Assembly (NCBI RefSeq): GCF_041595635.1
Contig: NZ_JBFHJW010000009.1
Span: 24,901-88,900, forward strand
DNA from: Labilibaculum sp041595635
GTDB taxonomy: Bacteria > Bacteroidota > Bacteroidia > Bacteroidales > Marinifilaceae
Length of the DNA: 64,000 nt
Direction: 5' to 3'
Both the position numbers and the translations under genes were made by a program. Below, piece after piece: positions 52,291-59,856 of this stretch (position 1 is the stretch's first letter; every line of letters starts with the position of its first letter). The notes under the pieces were generated by a model. It saw only the letters and a program-made list of their open reading frames with translations. It was not told the origin of the DNA and ran no database searches.

Positions 52291-53394
52291 ATGAACTTTA
52301 AGCAATTATTTAGAGAATATTTTTCTTACTCAGCTTCGGAGAAAAAAGGATTATTGGTGCTGGTAATTCTTCTGCTAATTCTATATTTTCTTCCTATTGC
52401 TTTTCACAATAAAACAAGAATTGATAGCTTCGCCGATTCTGCAAAGCAAAATTCGTTAGATAGTTTGGTTGCAGTACTGCTTGCTAGGGAGGATACAAAG
52501 CAATCTTATTCGGTTGTTGTTGAGTTGAAAATGTTCAATCCAAATACATGTAGTAAAGACGAATTACTAAAACTTGGATTTACCCCATATCAGGCAAATA
52601 ATCTAATTAAATACAGAAGTAAGGGAGGTCGCTTTGAAAAGAAAACCGACCTGTTGAAGTTGTATGGCTTTGACCAATCAGATCTCGAGCGTTTGAATGC
52701 CTATATCCAGATTCCCGTTGTATCTCAAAAAAAAGAAGCTCTTGATGATCGAAAAAATACAATTTACGAATTGTATTTTTTCGATCCCAACGAAATATCT
52801 TTGAACGACTGGGTTAATTTAGGGGTAAGTAGAAGAATAGGAAATCGGATTAAAAATTATATTGAAGCAGGTGGTCGATTCTCTAAGGCTTCGGATTTAC
52901 AAAAAATCTATGGGTTTGATTCCGATAAGTATAAAGAGCTTCTGCCTTATGTGCAAATAGCCGAAAGTGAAAAAAAAACCGAAACCTTCAGAAAACAGGT
53001 TATTTTGTTGAATGCCGCAGATACATCACAATTAAAACAACTAAGAGGAATAGGATCAGTACTTTCTAAGCGAATAGTAAAATACCGGAATGTTTTAGGT
53101 GGTTTTGTATCTAAGGATCAACTTATGGAGGTTTATGGAATCTCAAGAGAGGAATTTGAACTAATTTCTCCGATGATTACCGTTGATTCTATTAATGTAC
53201 GTAAATTGGCATTAAATTCTTTTACAGCTGATAAATTTCGGAAACATCCTTATCTGAACAGTCGAACCTCTAATAATATTGTACGTTTTCGTAAAAGAAA
53301 TGGTAATTTTAATTCAATCGATCAGTTATTAAGTCATAAAATTGTTCCCGATTCTATTTTTACGAAATTACGTCCTTATTTGGAATTAAAATAG
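52291..53394 (+). CDS. Membrane-anchored protein with four helix-hairpin-helix modules (ComEA-like)
   Basis: 367 residues from the ATG at 52291 (MNFKQLFREYFSYSASEKKG); an in-frame TTG at 52249 is less likely. One membrane helix at about 20-37 anchors the protein, leaving a large periplasmic part. It holds four similar modules of 65-75 residues, each with an N-P-N/A-T or D-P-N-E start, an HhH-type core (LGFTPYQANNLIKYRSKGGRF; LGVSRRIGNRIKNYIEAGGRF; LRGIGSVLSKRIVKYRNVLGGF; a weaker last copy) and a closing leucine-rich helix. HhH modules bind DNA without sequence preference; ComEA uses this to take up DNA. comEC is at 14.9 kb, so a competence role is possible, but many Bacteroidetes carry this protein without known competence. 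Confidence 0.8.
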   Translation: MNFKQLFREYFSYSASEKKGLLVLVILLLILYFLPIAFHNKTRIDSFADSAKQNSLDSLVAVLLAREDTKQSYSVVVELKMFNPNTCSKDELLKLGFTPYQANNLIKYRSKGGRFEKKTDLLKLYGFDQSDLERLNAYIQIPVVSQKKEALDDRKNTIYELYFFDPNEISLNDWVNLGVSRRIGNRIKNYIEAGGRFSKASDLQKIYGFDSDKYKELLPYVQIAESEKKTETFRKQVILLNAADTSQLKQLRGIGSVLSKRIVKYRNVLGGFVSKDQLMEVYGISREEFELISPMITVDSINVRKLALNSFTADKFRKHPYLNSRTSNNIVRFRKRNGNFNSIDQLLSHKIVPDSIFTKLRPYLELK

Positions 53395-53409
53395 AAAGTG
53401 TAGGATTAG

Positions 53410-53440
53410 TTGAGAAAACATTGGTTATTTCCTATCTTTG
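53410..53440 (+). promoter_or_regulatory. Promoter of rpsU
   Basis: TTG (53410-53412), 20 bases, TATCTTTG (53433-53440): a full Bacteroidetes -33/-7 pair. It leaves a leader of about 130 bases before rpsU. Confidence 0.7.
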
Positions 53441-53562
53441 GGATGTGGTTGAGGCGTGTAAATTTTTAGTTTGAAGTAATTTCGTGATCTTTTCTTCAAA
53501 AAGATTTGAATTATAATGAATGAATGAATACATTTGCGGCTCAGTATGAAAAATTAATATTT

Positions 53563-53569
53563 AAAGGAG
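53563..53569 (+). promoter_or_regulatory. Strong Shine-Dalgarno sequence of rpsU
   Basis: AAAGGAG ends 6 bases before the ATG at 53576. In Flavobacteriia, bS21 occludes the anti-SD of 16S rRNA and rpsU mRNA with its strong SD is translated preferentially by ribosomes lacking bS21, giving autoregulation. The site here fits that known mechanism. Confidence 0.8.
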
Positions 53570-53575
53570 AAAATT

Positions 53576-53767
53576 ATGATTGTTATTCCTATGAAAGAAG
53601 GCGAAAATATTGAAAGAGCCTTAAAAAAATTCAAAAGAAAATTCGAAAAGACTGGAGTAATCAAAGAATTAAGAGGAAGACAGGTTTATACAAAACCATC
53701 TGTTAAGAAAAGAGTAGAAAAACTTCATGCGATCTACGTTCAGAACATGCAACAAAACGAAGACTAA
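53576..53767 (+). CDS. rpsU: 30S ribosomal protein bS21
   Basis: 63 residues, the usual Bacteroidetes length. The sequence MIVIPMKEGENIERALKKFKRKFEK (in parts) and FKRKFEKTGVIKELRGRQVYTKPSVKKR is diagnostic; the C-terminal tail is longer than needed for simple RNA binding and in Bacteroidetes sits near the 3' end of 16S rRNA, where it helps hide the anti-SD. The gene begins a run rpsU-xerC-hpf, with 71 and 20 bases between genes. It carries one of only three strong SD sequences in the window, which suggests autoregulation at translation. Confidence 0.95.
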   Translation: MIVIPMKEGENIERALKKFKRKFEKTGVIKELRGRQVYTKPSVKKRVEKLHAIYVQNMQQNED

Positions 53768-53838
53768 ATTCTTTTTATTCCTTGATATCTTAATTTTTTG
53801 TATCTTGGGTTATCCTGTAGGGTAAATATCCTGGATGT

Positions 53839-54717
53839 ATGAGTTATAAGGAATCTTTTCTGTCTTATTTACAGTTTGAAAAACGATATTCGGTACACAC
53901 TATCCTCTCGTATGATTGTGATTTGACTCAGTTTTTGGATTTTATGTCTAAAAATAAAGTCGAGGAAATATCAGATGTGGATTTTAAAAATGTGCGTAAA
54001 TGGATCGTTTTTTTAATGAATGAAGGTCATTCTTCAAAGACAGTAAATAGAAAATTGTCTTCATTGAAGTCCTTTTTTAAATTTTTATTGAGGGAATCAG
54101 TTGTTGAAACCAATCCTATGGATAGGGTTGTTGGGCCACGACAAGGGAAGAAGATTCCTGGCTTTGTTGCTGAGCATGCTATGCAATTGCTTCGTGAAAT
54201 TGATTTTGGGAAAGGGTTTGAGGGTTGTAGAGATCGGTTGGTTGTAGAGATGTTTTATCAAACAGGCATGAGGTTGTCTGAGTTGATGACTCTAAAATTG
54301 ACGAGTTTTGATCGAAAAACTTTTTTGGTAAAGGTTTTAGGTAAAAGAAATAAGGAAAGAATCATTCCGGTGAGTGAAAATCTGGATAAACTTCTAGAGG
54401 AATATCTTGAAGTGAAAAATAAGATTTTTGATGATGGGAGTGGTTTTCTTTTTGTAACTAAAAAGGGGGTGCCTGTATACGAAAAGTTGTTGTATCGAAT
54501 TGTGACAAAGCATTTGTCTAAGATTACAACACTTGCCAAGCGAAGTCCACATGTGTTGCGACACACTTTTGCAACACATTTGTTGAATAACGGAGCTGAA
54601 TTGAATGCGGTGAAAGAATTGTTGGGTCATTCTAATCTTTCTTCAACGCAAATATATACTCATACTACATTCGAGCGTTTAAATAAGATTTATAAACAGG
54701 CTCATCCAAGAGCCTAA
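53839..54717 (+). CDS. xerC: Tyrosine recombinase XerC/XerD type
   Basis: 292 residues. N-terminal SAM-like core-binding domain (FLSYLQFEKRYSVHTILSYDCDL at about 6-28, in parts) and C-terminal catalytic domain with all active residues: Arg in GMRLSELMTLKL (about 145), Lys in GKRNKERIIPV (about 172), HVLRHTFATHLL (His and Arg about 238-241), and GHSNLSSTQIYTHTT (His about 264, Tyr nucleophile about 273). Length and tight fit to XerC/D point to a chromosome-dimer resolution recombinase rather than a phage integrase; no attachment sites or mobile genes flank it. In Bacteroidetes a Xer gene commonly lies between rpsU and hpf, as here. Confidence 0.9.
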   Translation: MSYKESFLSYLQFEKRYSVHTILSYDCDLTQFLDFMSKNKVEEISDVDFKNVRKWIVFLMNEGHSSKTVNRKLSSLKSFFKFLLRESVVETNPMDRVVGPRQGKKIPGFVAEHAMQLLREIDFGKGFEGCRDRLVVEMFYQTGMRLSELMTLKLTSFDRKTFLVKVLGKRNKERIIPVSENLDKLLEEYLEVKNKIFDDGSGFLFVTKKGVPVYEKLLYRIVTKHLSKITTLAKRSPHVLRHTFATHLLNNGAELNAVKELLGHSNLSSTQIYTHTTFERLNKIYKQAHPRA

Positions 54718-54725
54718 TAATAGAT

Positions 54726-54732
54726 GGAGGAG
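54726..54732 (+). promoter_or_regulatory. Strong Shine-Dalgarno sequence of hpf
   Basis: GGAGGAG lies 5 bases before the ATG at 54738 (7 from the GGAGG core). With rpsU, it marks two of the three genes of this run as unusually SD-dependent. Confidence 0.75.
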
Positions 54733-54737
54733 ATGGT

Positions 54738-55034
54738 ATGGTGAAAATTCAATCAATAGGTTTTGTTGCTAAGGATGAGCTTGAAGCTTTTATTCAGAGC
54801 AAATTGAATAAGTTGTTGAAACTTGATGATGATGTTGTTGGGGTTGATGTAATTCTCCGATTGGAGAAATCGACAACAATGGAAAATAAGCTTGTCGAAA
54901 TTATTTTGGACTTAAAAGGAGGTGATTTGTTTGCAAAAAAACAAAGTCAAAGCTTCGAAGAGTCTACTGATATGGTAATTGAGGCGCTGCGTCGTCAGCT
55001 TGTAAAACGGAAAGAAAAACTTCGAGCAAAATAA
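54738..55034 (+). CDS. hpf: Ribosome hibernation-promoting factor
   Basis: 98 residues, short type (no C-terminal dimerisation domain). The sequence MVKIQSIGFVAKDELEAFIQSKLNKLLKL, in parts, and VEIILDLKGGDLFAKKQSQSFEESTDMVIEALRRQLVKRKEKL, in parts, fit HPF/RaiA, which binds the 30S subunit at the mRNA channel in slow-growing cells. Its strong SD GGAGGAG is unusual for this phylum and suggests translation favoured when ribosomes have a free anti-SD, for example if bS21 is short. It ends 45 bases before the promoter of the tRNA/tuf operon. Regulation is inference. Confidence 0.92.
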   Translation: MVKIQSIGFVAKDELEAFIQSKLNKLLKLDDDVVGVDVILRLEKSTTMENKLVEIILDLKGGDLFAKKQSQSFEESTDMVIEALRRQLVKRKEKLRAK

Positions 55035-55056
55035 TCGTAAAAAATCTTCGATTAGC

Positions 55057-55087
55057 TTGCGATAGATTTAAAATATTTTTACATTTG
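55057..55087 (+). promoter_or_regulatory. Promoter of the tRNA-tuf-ribosomal-rpoBC block
   Basis: TTG (55057-55059), 20 bases, TACATTTG (55080-55087): a full Bacteroidetes -33/-7 pair. It lies about 50 bases ahead of the first tRNA gene and is well placed to serve the whole block. Confidence 0.75.
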
Positions 55088-55138
55088 CAAACCATTTTCA
55101 GGGAAAAGAATGCCTGTTAAATTAATGGTTTGTAAATT

Positions 55139-55212
55139 GCCGATGTAGCTCAGTTGGTCAGAGCAGCTGATTTGTAATCAGCAGGTCGTGGGTTCGAATC
55201 CCTCCATCGGCT
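55139..55212 (+). tRNA. tRNA-Thr(UGU)
   Basis: 74 bases, acceptor GCCGATG/CATCGGC, anticodon TGT. Identical in sequence to the minus-strand copies at 24448-24521 and 24886-24959. Confidence 0.95.
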
Positions 55213-55225
55213 CAATATTTTTTTT

Positions 55226-55307
55226 GGGGAGATACCAAAGTGGCCAACTGGGGCGGACTGTAACTCCGCTGACATCGTCTTCGTAGGTTCGAATCCTGCT
55301 CTCCCCA
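55226..55307 (+). tRNA. tRNA-Tyr(GUA)
   Basis: 82 bases, acceptor GGGGAGA/TCTCCCC, discriminator A, anticodon loop CTGTAAC with GTA, a long variable arm as expected for class II tRNA-Tyr, T-loop TTCGAAT. Confidence 0.94.
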
Positions 55308-55348
55308 CTAAATTAATAAAAAAAGAGAAGTTTTTGTTTCTTTTTTTT

Positions 55349-55421
55349 GCGGGAATAGCTCAGTTGATAGAGCATCAGCCTTCCAAGCTGAGGGTCGCGA
55401 GTTTGAGTCTCGTTTCCCGCT
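55349..55421 (+). tRNA. tRNA-Gly(UCC)
   Basis: 73 bases, acceptor GCGGGAA/TTCCCGC, anticodon loop CTTCCAA with TCC, T-loop TTTGAGT. Confidence 0.94.
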
Positions 55422-55436
55422 CACATTTTTGTAATT

Positions 55437-55508
55437 GCCGTTGTAGCTCAGGGGTAGAGCGCTTCCTTGGTAAGGAAGAGGTCATGAGTTCAATTCTCAT
55501 CAATGGCT
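55437..55508 (+). tRNA. tRNA-Thr(GGU)
   Basis: 72 bases, acceptor GCCGTTG/CAATGGC, anticodon GGT. Identical to the minus-strand copy at 24612-24683. It lies 57 bases before tuf. Confidence 0.94.
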
Positions 55509-55565
55509 CAGAAATATATTGTATTGTTTTTAATTGTTGTCTAATTTTAATTAACTTTTTGAGTT

Positions 55566-56753
55566 ATGGCTAAAGAACATTTTGACAGGTCAAAACCACA
55601 CGTAAATATCGGAACCATTGGTCACGTCGATCATGGTAAAACTACTTTGACTGCTGCTATTACTACAGTATTGGCAAAAAAAGGTTTGTCTGAAGTGAAA
55701 TCATTCGATTCTATCGATAATGCACCTGAGGAAAAAGAAAGAGGTATTACTATTAATACTGCTCACGTTGAATATCAAACTGCTAATCGTCATTACGCTC
55801 ACGTTGACTGTCCTGGTCACGCGGATTACGTAAAGAATATGGTAACTGGTGCTGCTCAGATGGATGGTGCTATTTTGGTTTGTGCTGCAACTGATGGTCC
55901 TATGCCTCAAACTCGCGAGCACATCTTGTTAGCACGTCAGGTAAACGTTCCTAAAATCGTTGTTTTCTTGAATAAAGTTGACATGGTTGATGATGCTGAG
56001 ATGTTGGAGTTGGTAGAGATGGAGGTTCGTGAATTGTTAGATTTTTACGAGTTTGATGGAGATAATACTCCAATCATCGCTGGTTCTGCTCTTGGTGGAT
56101 TGAATGGTGAGCCAGAGTGGGAAGAAAAAATCATGGATTTAATGGAGGCTGTTGATACATGGATTCCACTTCCTCCACGTGATGTAGATAAGCCTTTCTT
56201 GATGCCTATCGAGGATGTTTTCTCAATTACTGGTCGTGGTACTGTTGCTACAGGACGTATCGAATCAGGTATTGTTAAAACTGGTGAAGAGCTTCAGATT
56301 ATCGGTTTGGGTGCTGAAGGTATGAAAACTGTTTGTACTGGTGTTGAGATGTTTCGTAAGATTTTGGACGAAGGTCAAGCTGGTGATAACGTTGGATTGT
56401 TATTAAGAGGTATCGAAAAATCTGCTATTAAACGTGGTATGGTTATTTGTCACCCGGGAACAATCAAGCCTCATACAAAAATCAAAGCTGAGATTTATGT
56501 ATTGAAGAAAGAAGAAGGTGGACGTCACACTCCATTCCATAACAAATACCGTCCTCAATTCTATATCAGAACTTTGGATGTAACTGGTGAGATTACTCTT
56601 CCAGAAGGTGTTGAGATGGTAATGCCTGGTGATAATGTAACTATTACTGTTGAGTTAATCACTCCAGTTGCTTGTGCTTTAGGACTACGTTTCGCAATGC
56701 GTGAAGGTGGTAGAACTGTTGGTGCAGGTCAGATTACTGAAATTGTTGAGTAA
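55566..56753 (+). CDS. tuf: Elongation factor Tu
   Basis: 395 residues. GTP-binding motifs GHVDHGKTT (19-27), DCPGHADYVKNM (about 81) and NKVDMVDD (about 136); effector region NAPEEKERGITINTAHVEYQT (about 52-72, in parts). Domains II and III complete, ending GAGQITEIVE. Delivers aminoacyl-tRNA to the ribosome. It lies in the conserved Bacteroidetes order tRNA-Thr-Tyr-Gly-Thr-tuf-tRNA-Trp-secE-nusG. No SD; the start ATG directly follows TTTTGAGTT. Confidence 0.98.
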   Translation: MAKEHFDRSKPHVNIGTIGHVDHGKTTLTAAITTVLAKKGLSEVKSFDSIDNAPEEKERGITINTAHVEYQTANRHYAHVDCPGHADYVKNMVTGAAQMDGAILVCAATDGPMPQTREHILLARQVNVPKIVVFLNKVDMVDDAEMLELVEMEVRELLDFYEFDGDNTPIIAGSALGGLNGEPEWEEKIMDLMEAVDTWIPLPPRDVDKPFLMPIEDVFSITGRGTVATGRIESGIVKTGEELQIIGLGAEGMKTVCTGVEMFRKILDEGQAGDNVGLLLRGIEKSAIKRGMVICHPGTIKPHTKIKAEIYVLKKEEGGRHTPFHNKYRPQFYIRTLDVTGEITLPEGVEMVMPGDNVTITVELITPVACALGLRFAMREGGRTVGAGQITEIVE

Positions 56754-56764
56754 TTAAACATATA

Positions 56765-56794
56765 AAGATTGATCTGGTCATCCAGATCAATCTT
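56765..56794 (+). other. Perfect hairpin between tuf and tRNA-Trp
   Basis: 13-bp perfect stem AAGATTGATCTGG / CCAGATCAATCTT with a 4-base loop. There is no T-run after it, so it is not a typical terminator. It may protect the tuf 3' end or serve in processing next to the tRNA. Confidence 0.7.
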
Positions 56795-56801
56795 AGTATA
56801 G

Positions 56802-56874
56802 ACGGGTGTAGCTCAGTTGGTAGAGCACTGGTCTCCAAAACCAGGTGTCGGGAGTTCGAGTCTCTCCACCCGTG
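56802..56874 (+). tRNA. tRNA-Trp(CCA)
   Basis: 73 bases, acceptor ACGGGTG/CACCCGT, discriminator G, anticodon loop CTCCAAA with CCA, T-loop TTCGAGT. It precedes secE by 18 bases. Confidence 0.95.
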
Positions 56875-56892
56875 CAAAGACAAATAAGCCTT

Positions 56893-57084
56893 ATGAAACT
56901 AAAAATTTATTTCGAAGAAGTTTATAAAGAACTAGTTCAGAAAGTATCTTGGCCATCATGGTCTGAGCTTCAAAGTAGTGCGATTGTTGTTATGATTGCT
57001 TCCGCTATTATTGCATCTGTAATTTTCGCAATGGACTTTGGGTTTAAGAATATGATGGATATTATATACAGTATGTTTTACTAA
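56893..57084 (+). CDS. secE: Protein translocase subunit SecE
   Basis: 63 residues from the ATG at 56893 (MKLKIYFEEVYKELVQKVSWPSW). An upstream in-frame start at 56845 lies inside the tRNA-Trp gene and is rejected. KVSWPSWSELQSSAIVVMI contains the SecE signature before the single membrane helix (about 33-52). Component of SecYEG. nusG follows after 15 bases, as in nearly all bacteria. Confidence 0.95.
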   Translation: MKLKIYFEEVYKELVQKVSWPSWSELQSSAIVVMIASAIIASVIFAMDFGFKNMMDIIYSMFY

Positions 57085-57099
57085 TTCCTGAAAGAAAAG

Positions 57100-57648
57100 A
57101 TGGCTGAAATTGATAGAAAATGGTATGTTCTTAGGACTGTTGGAGGAAAAGAAAAGAAAGTCAAAGAATATATTGATAGTGAAATTTCTAATCTAGGTCT
57201 ACAGGAGTATGTATCACAGGTTCTAATTCCTACCGAAAGAGTATTTCAAGTACGCAACGGTAAGAAAATTAGCAAGGAGAGAGTATTCTTACCTGGTTAT
57301 ATTCTTGTTGAAGCGGCGCTTGTCGGTGAAATTCCCCACATTCTTCGTGGTGTCACGAATGTTATTGGCTTCCTGGGGGATACCAAAGGCGGAGACCCAA
57401 CACCAATGCGTATGTCAGAAGTGAATCGCATTCTTGGAAAGGTTGATGAATTATCTAATAAAGATGAGGAAATTAGTATTCCTTATTTTGTTGGAGAAAT
57501 GATTAAGGTAACGGATGGACCGTTTAATGGTTTTACTGGTGTGATTGAAGAGGTGAATGCAGAGAAGAAAAAACTAAAAGTTATGGTTAAAATCTTCGGA
57601 AGAAAGACGCCTCTTGAGTTAAGTTTCATGCAAGTAGAGAAAGAATAA
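57100..57648 (+). CDS. nusG: Transcription termination/antitermination protein NusG
   Basis: 182 residues. N-terminal NGN domain (WYVLRTVGGKEKKVKEYI at 7-24, VLIPTERVFQVRNGKKISKERVFLPGY, in parts, at about 42-67) and C-terminal KOW domain (GEMIKVTDGPFNGFTGVIEEVNAEKKKLKVMV, in parts, at about 128-160). Binds RNA polymerase and links it to Rho or the ribosome. It lies in the order secE-nusG-rplK, 23 bases before rplK. Confidence 0.97.
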   Translation: MAEIDRKWYVLRTVGGKEKKVKEYIDSEISNLGLQEYVSQVLIPTERVFQVRNGKKISKERVFLPGYILVEAALVGEIPHILRGVTNVIGFLGDTKGGDPTPMRMSEVNRILGKVDELSNKDEEISIPYFVGEMIKVTDGPFNGFTGVIEEVNAEKKKLKVMVKIFGRKTPLELSFMQVEKE

Positions 57649-57671
57649 TTAAATCCTTAGAAAAAAAAGCT

Positions 57672-58115
57672 ATGGCTAAAGAAGTTGCAGGATTAATAAA
57701 ATTGCAGATCAAAGGTGGTGCTGCAAATCCTTCACCCCCAGTAGGACCCGCATTAGGTGCTAAAGGGGTAAATATTATGGATTTTTGTAAACAATTCAAT
57801 GCAAGAACTCAAGATCAAGCGGGAAAAGTAATTCCGGTTGTGATTACAGTTTATTCTGATAGTTCTTTCGAGTTTATTACAAAAACTCCTCCCGTTGCTG
57901 TTCAAATTCTAGAGGCTCTTAAATTAAAATCAGGTTCTGCTGAACCTAACCGTGTTAAGGTTGGTTCTATTTCTTGGGATCAAATTCGCGAGATCGCAGA
58001 AGGAAAGATGAAAGATTTAAATGCTTTTAAAATTGAAAGTGCCATGAGTATGGTTGCTGGAACTGCAAGAAGTATGGGTATCACAGTTAGTGGTGATAAT
58101 CCTCTTAATCAATAA
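57672..58115 (+). CDS. rplK: 50S ribosomal protein uL11
   Basis: 147 residues. LQIKGGAANPSPPVGPALGAKGVNIMDF (about 10-37, in parts) is the universal signature; the C-terminal part (GTARSMGITVSGDNPL) binds 23S rRNA. Forms the factor-binding stalk base with uL10. 20 bases separate it from rplA. Confidence 0.98.
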   Translation: MAKEVAGLIKLQIKGGAANPSPPVGPALGAKGVNIMDFCKQFNARTQDQAGKVIPVVITVYSDSSFEFITKTPPVAVQILEALKLKSGSAEPNRVKVGSISWDQIREIAEGKMKDLNAFKIESAMSMVAGTARSMGITVSGDNPLNQ

Positions 58116-58135
58116 TTATAAATACTGCAAGTAAA

Positions 58136-58831
58136 ATGGGTAAACTAACAAAAAATAGTAAGTTAGCTTCAGATAAAGTGGAGACTGGTAAGCTATATTC
58201 TATCGATGAAGCAGCAAAATTGGTTAAGGAGATTACTTTCACCAAATTTGACGCCTCATTGGATATGGATGTTCGCTTAGGAGTTGACCCAAGAAAAGCT
58301 AACCAAATGGTTCGTGGTGTTGTTACCCTTCCTCATGGTACTGGTAAAAATGTTCGTGTTTTAGTTCTTTGTACTCCTGATAAGGAAGAAGAGGCTAAAG
58401 AGGCAGGTGCCGACTTTGTTGGCCTTGACGACTATGTTGCCAAGATCAAAGGAGGATGGACTGACGTTGATGTTATCATCACCATGCCTACTGTTATGGC
58501 TAAAGTTGGAGCTTTAGGACGAGTTTTAGGACCACGTGGTTTAATGCCGAATCCTAAATCCGGAACAGTAACAATGGATATTGCGAAGGCAGTTGCCGAA
58601 GTGAAAGCTGGAAAGATTGATTTTAAGGTCGATAAATATGGTATTATTCACTCGTCCATTGGTAAAGTATCTTTTGATGTAGAGAAAATTCAAGAAAATG
58701 CTAAAGAATTCATTGGCATTATCAACAAATTGAAGCCATCTGCAGCTAAAGGAACTTATATCAAGAGTGTATACCTGTCAAGTACAATGAGTCTTGGCAT
58801 TCAGTTGGATGTTAAGACGTTGGCTGACTAA
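58136..58831 (+). CDS. rplA: 50S ribosomal protein uL1
   Basis: 231 residues. MPTVMAKVGALGRVLGPRGLMPNPKSGTV (about 120-150, in parts) is the uL1 signature. In many bacteria uL1 also represses the rplK-rplA transcript by binding its own mRNA; no obvious mimic of the rRNA site is seen in the short leader here. 30 bases separate it from rplJ. Confidence 0.98.
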   Translation: MGKLTKNSKLASDKVETGKLYSIDEAAKLVKEITFTKFDASLDMDVRLGVDPRKANQMVRGVVTLPHGTGKNVRVLVLCTPDKEEEAKEAGADFVGLDDYVAKIKGGWTDVDVIITMPTVMAKVGALGRVLGPRGLMPNPKSGTVTMDIAKAVAEVKAGKIDFKVDKYGIIHSSIGKVSFDVEKIQENAKEFIGIINKLKPSAAKGTYIKSVYLSSTMSLGIQLDVKTLAD

Positions 58832-58861
58832 TTTTAATTTTTAATCAAGACCTTAGTAATC

Positions 58862-59380
58862 ATGAAAAGGGAACAAAAAATTCAGATTATTGATAGCTTG
58901 ACGGAGGAAATCAACGCTTCAAATCATTTATATCTTGCTGACATCTCAGAAATGGATGCAGAACAAACATCAGCTCTTCGTAGAGCTTGTTTTGAAAAAG
59001 AGATTAAATTGGTTGTTGCGAAGAATACACTTCTTCGAATTGCTTTGGAAAAAGCAGAAGGTGATTTTGAAGGTTTAAACGTAGCACTTAAGGGATCAAC
59101 ATCTCTTATGTTGTCGGAAACTGGAAATGTGCCTGCAAAGCTTATCAAAGAGTTCCGTAAGGGACATGATAAACCTATCCTGAAAGCTGCATATGTTGAG
59201 GAAGCACTTTACATTGGAGATAATGAGTTAGAAGCTCTTAGTACTATTAAGTCTAAGGATGAGCTTATTGGTGATGTTATTGCATTGCTACAATCTCCAA
59301 TCAAGAATGTTATTTCTTCCCTGGAATCAGGAAAGAATATCCTTGCTGGTGTTGTGAAAACACTTTCAGAAAAAGAGTAA
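58862..59380 (+). CDS. rplJ: 50S ribosomal protein uL10
   Basis: 172 residues. The N-terminal part (EEINASNHLYLADISEMDAEQTSALRRACFE, in parts) and KNTLLRIALEKA (about 55) bind 23S rRNA; the C-terminal helix binds bL12. The spacing from rplA is only 30 bases, with no long L10-type leader, so autoregulation at a long leader looks absent here. Confidence 0.97.
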   Translation: MKREQKIQIIDSLTEEINASNHLYLADISEMDAEQTSALRRACFEKEIKLVVAKNTLLRIALEKAEGDFEGLNVALKGSTSLMLSETGNVPAKLIKEFRKGHDKPILKAAYVEEALYIGDNELEALSTIKSKDELIGDVIALLQSPIKNVISSLESGKNILAGVVKTLSEKE

Positions 59381-59417
59381 TATATTTAGTAAATTAAATT
59401 TTTAAAACCGAAGGAAA

Positions 59418-59789
59418 ATGGCAGATTTAAAAAAGTTTGCAGAAGAATTAGTTAATTTGACTGTTAAGGAAGTAAGCGAGTTAGCTACTATTTTGAAAGA
59501 CGAGTACGGAATTGAGCCAGCTGCTGCTGCCGCTGTTGTAGCTGGTCCTGCTGCAGGTGATGCTGCTGCTGCTGAGCAAACTGAGTTTGATGTAATTCTT
59601 ACAGCCGCAGGTGGTTCTAAACTAGCTGTTGTAAAATTGGTTAAAGAATTAACAGGTCTTGGATTGAAAGAAGCTAAGGCTGCAGTTGATGCTGCACCAG
59701 CTCCATTGAAAGAAAAAGTTTCTAAAGACGAAGCTGAAGCACTTAAAGCAAAATTAGAAGAAGCTGGAGCTGAAGTTGAACTTAAATAG
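59418..59789 (+). CDS. rplL: 50S ribosomal protein bL12
   Basis: 123 residues. N-terminal dimerisation part (KKFAEELVNLTVKEVSELATILKDEYG, in parts), an Ala-rich hinge (AAAAAVVAGPAAGDAAAAEQ at about 37-57), and the C-terminal factor-binding domain (FDVILTAAGGSKLAVVKLVKELTGLGLKEAKAAVD, in parts). Multiple copies per ribosome recruit translation factors. The gene ends before a hairpin that probably attenuates transcription into rpoB. Confidence 0.98.
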   Translation: MADLKKFAEELVNLTVKEVSELATILKDEYGIEPAAAAAVVAGPAAGDAAAAEQTEFDVILTAAGGSKLAVVKLVKELTGLGLKEAKAAVDAAPAPLKEKVSKDEAEALKAKLEEAGAEVELK

Positions 59790-59820
59790 AAGCGCTAAGA
59801 CCTATATATAGGGTTATTTT

Positions 59821-59856
59821 GGTTTAGAGTTCCTAACCGGGACTCTAAGCCTTTTT
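59821..59856 (+). terminator. Partial terminator (attenuator) between rplL and rpoB
   Basis: 13-bp stem GGTTTAGAGTTCC / GGGACTCTAAGCC (two G-T pairs), 5-base loop, then TTTTTG. The position matches the known rplL-rpoB attenuator of other bacteria, which lets only part of the polymerases pass into rpoBC. Confidence 0.8.

Noticed and set aside
53839..54717. Phage or island integrase
   Set aside because: Length, motifs and the rpsU-xer-hpf context fit a housekeeping Xer recombinase; no attachment sites at the neighbouring tRNA genes.
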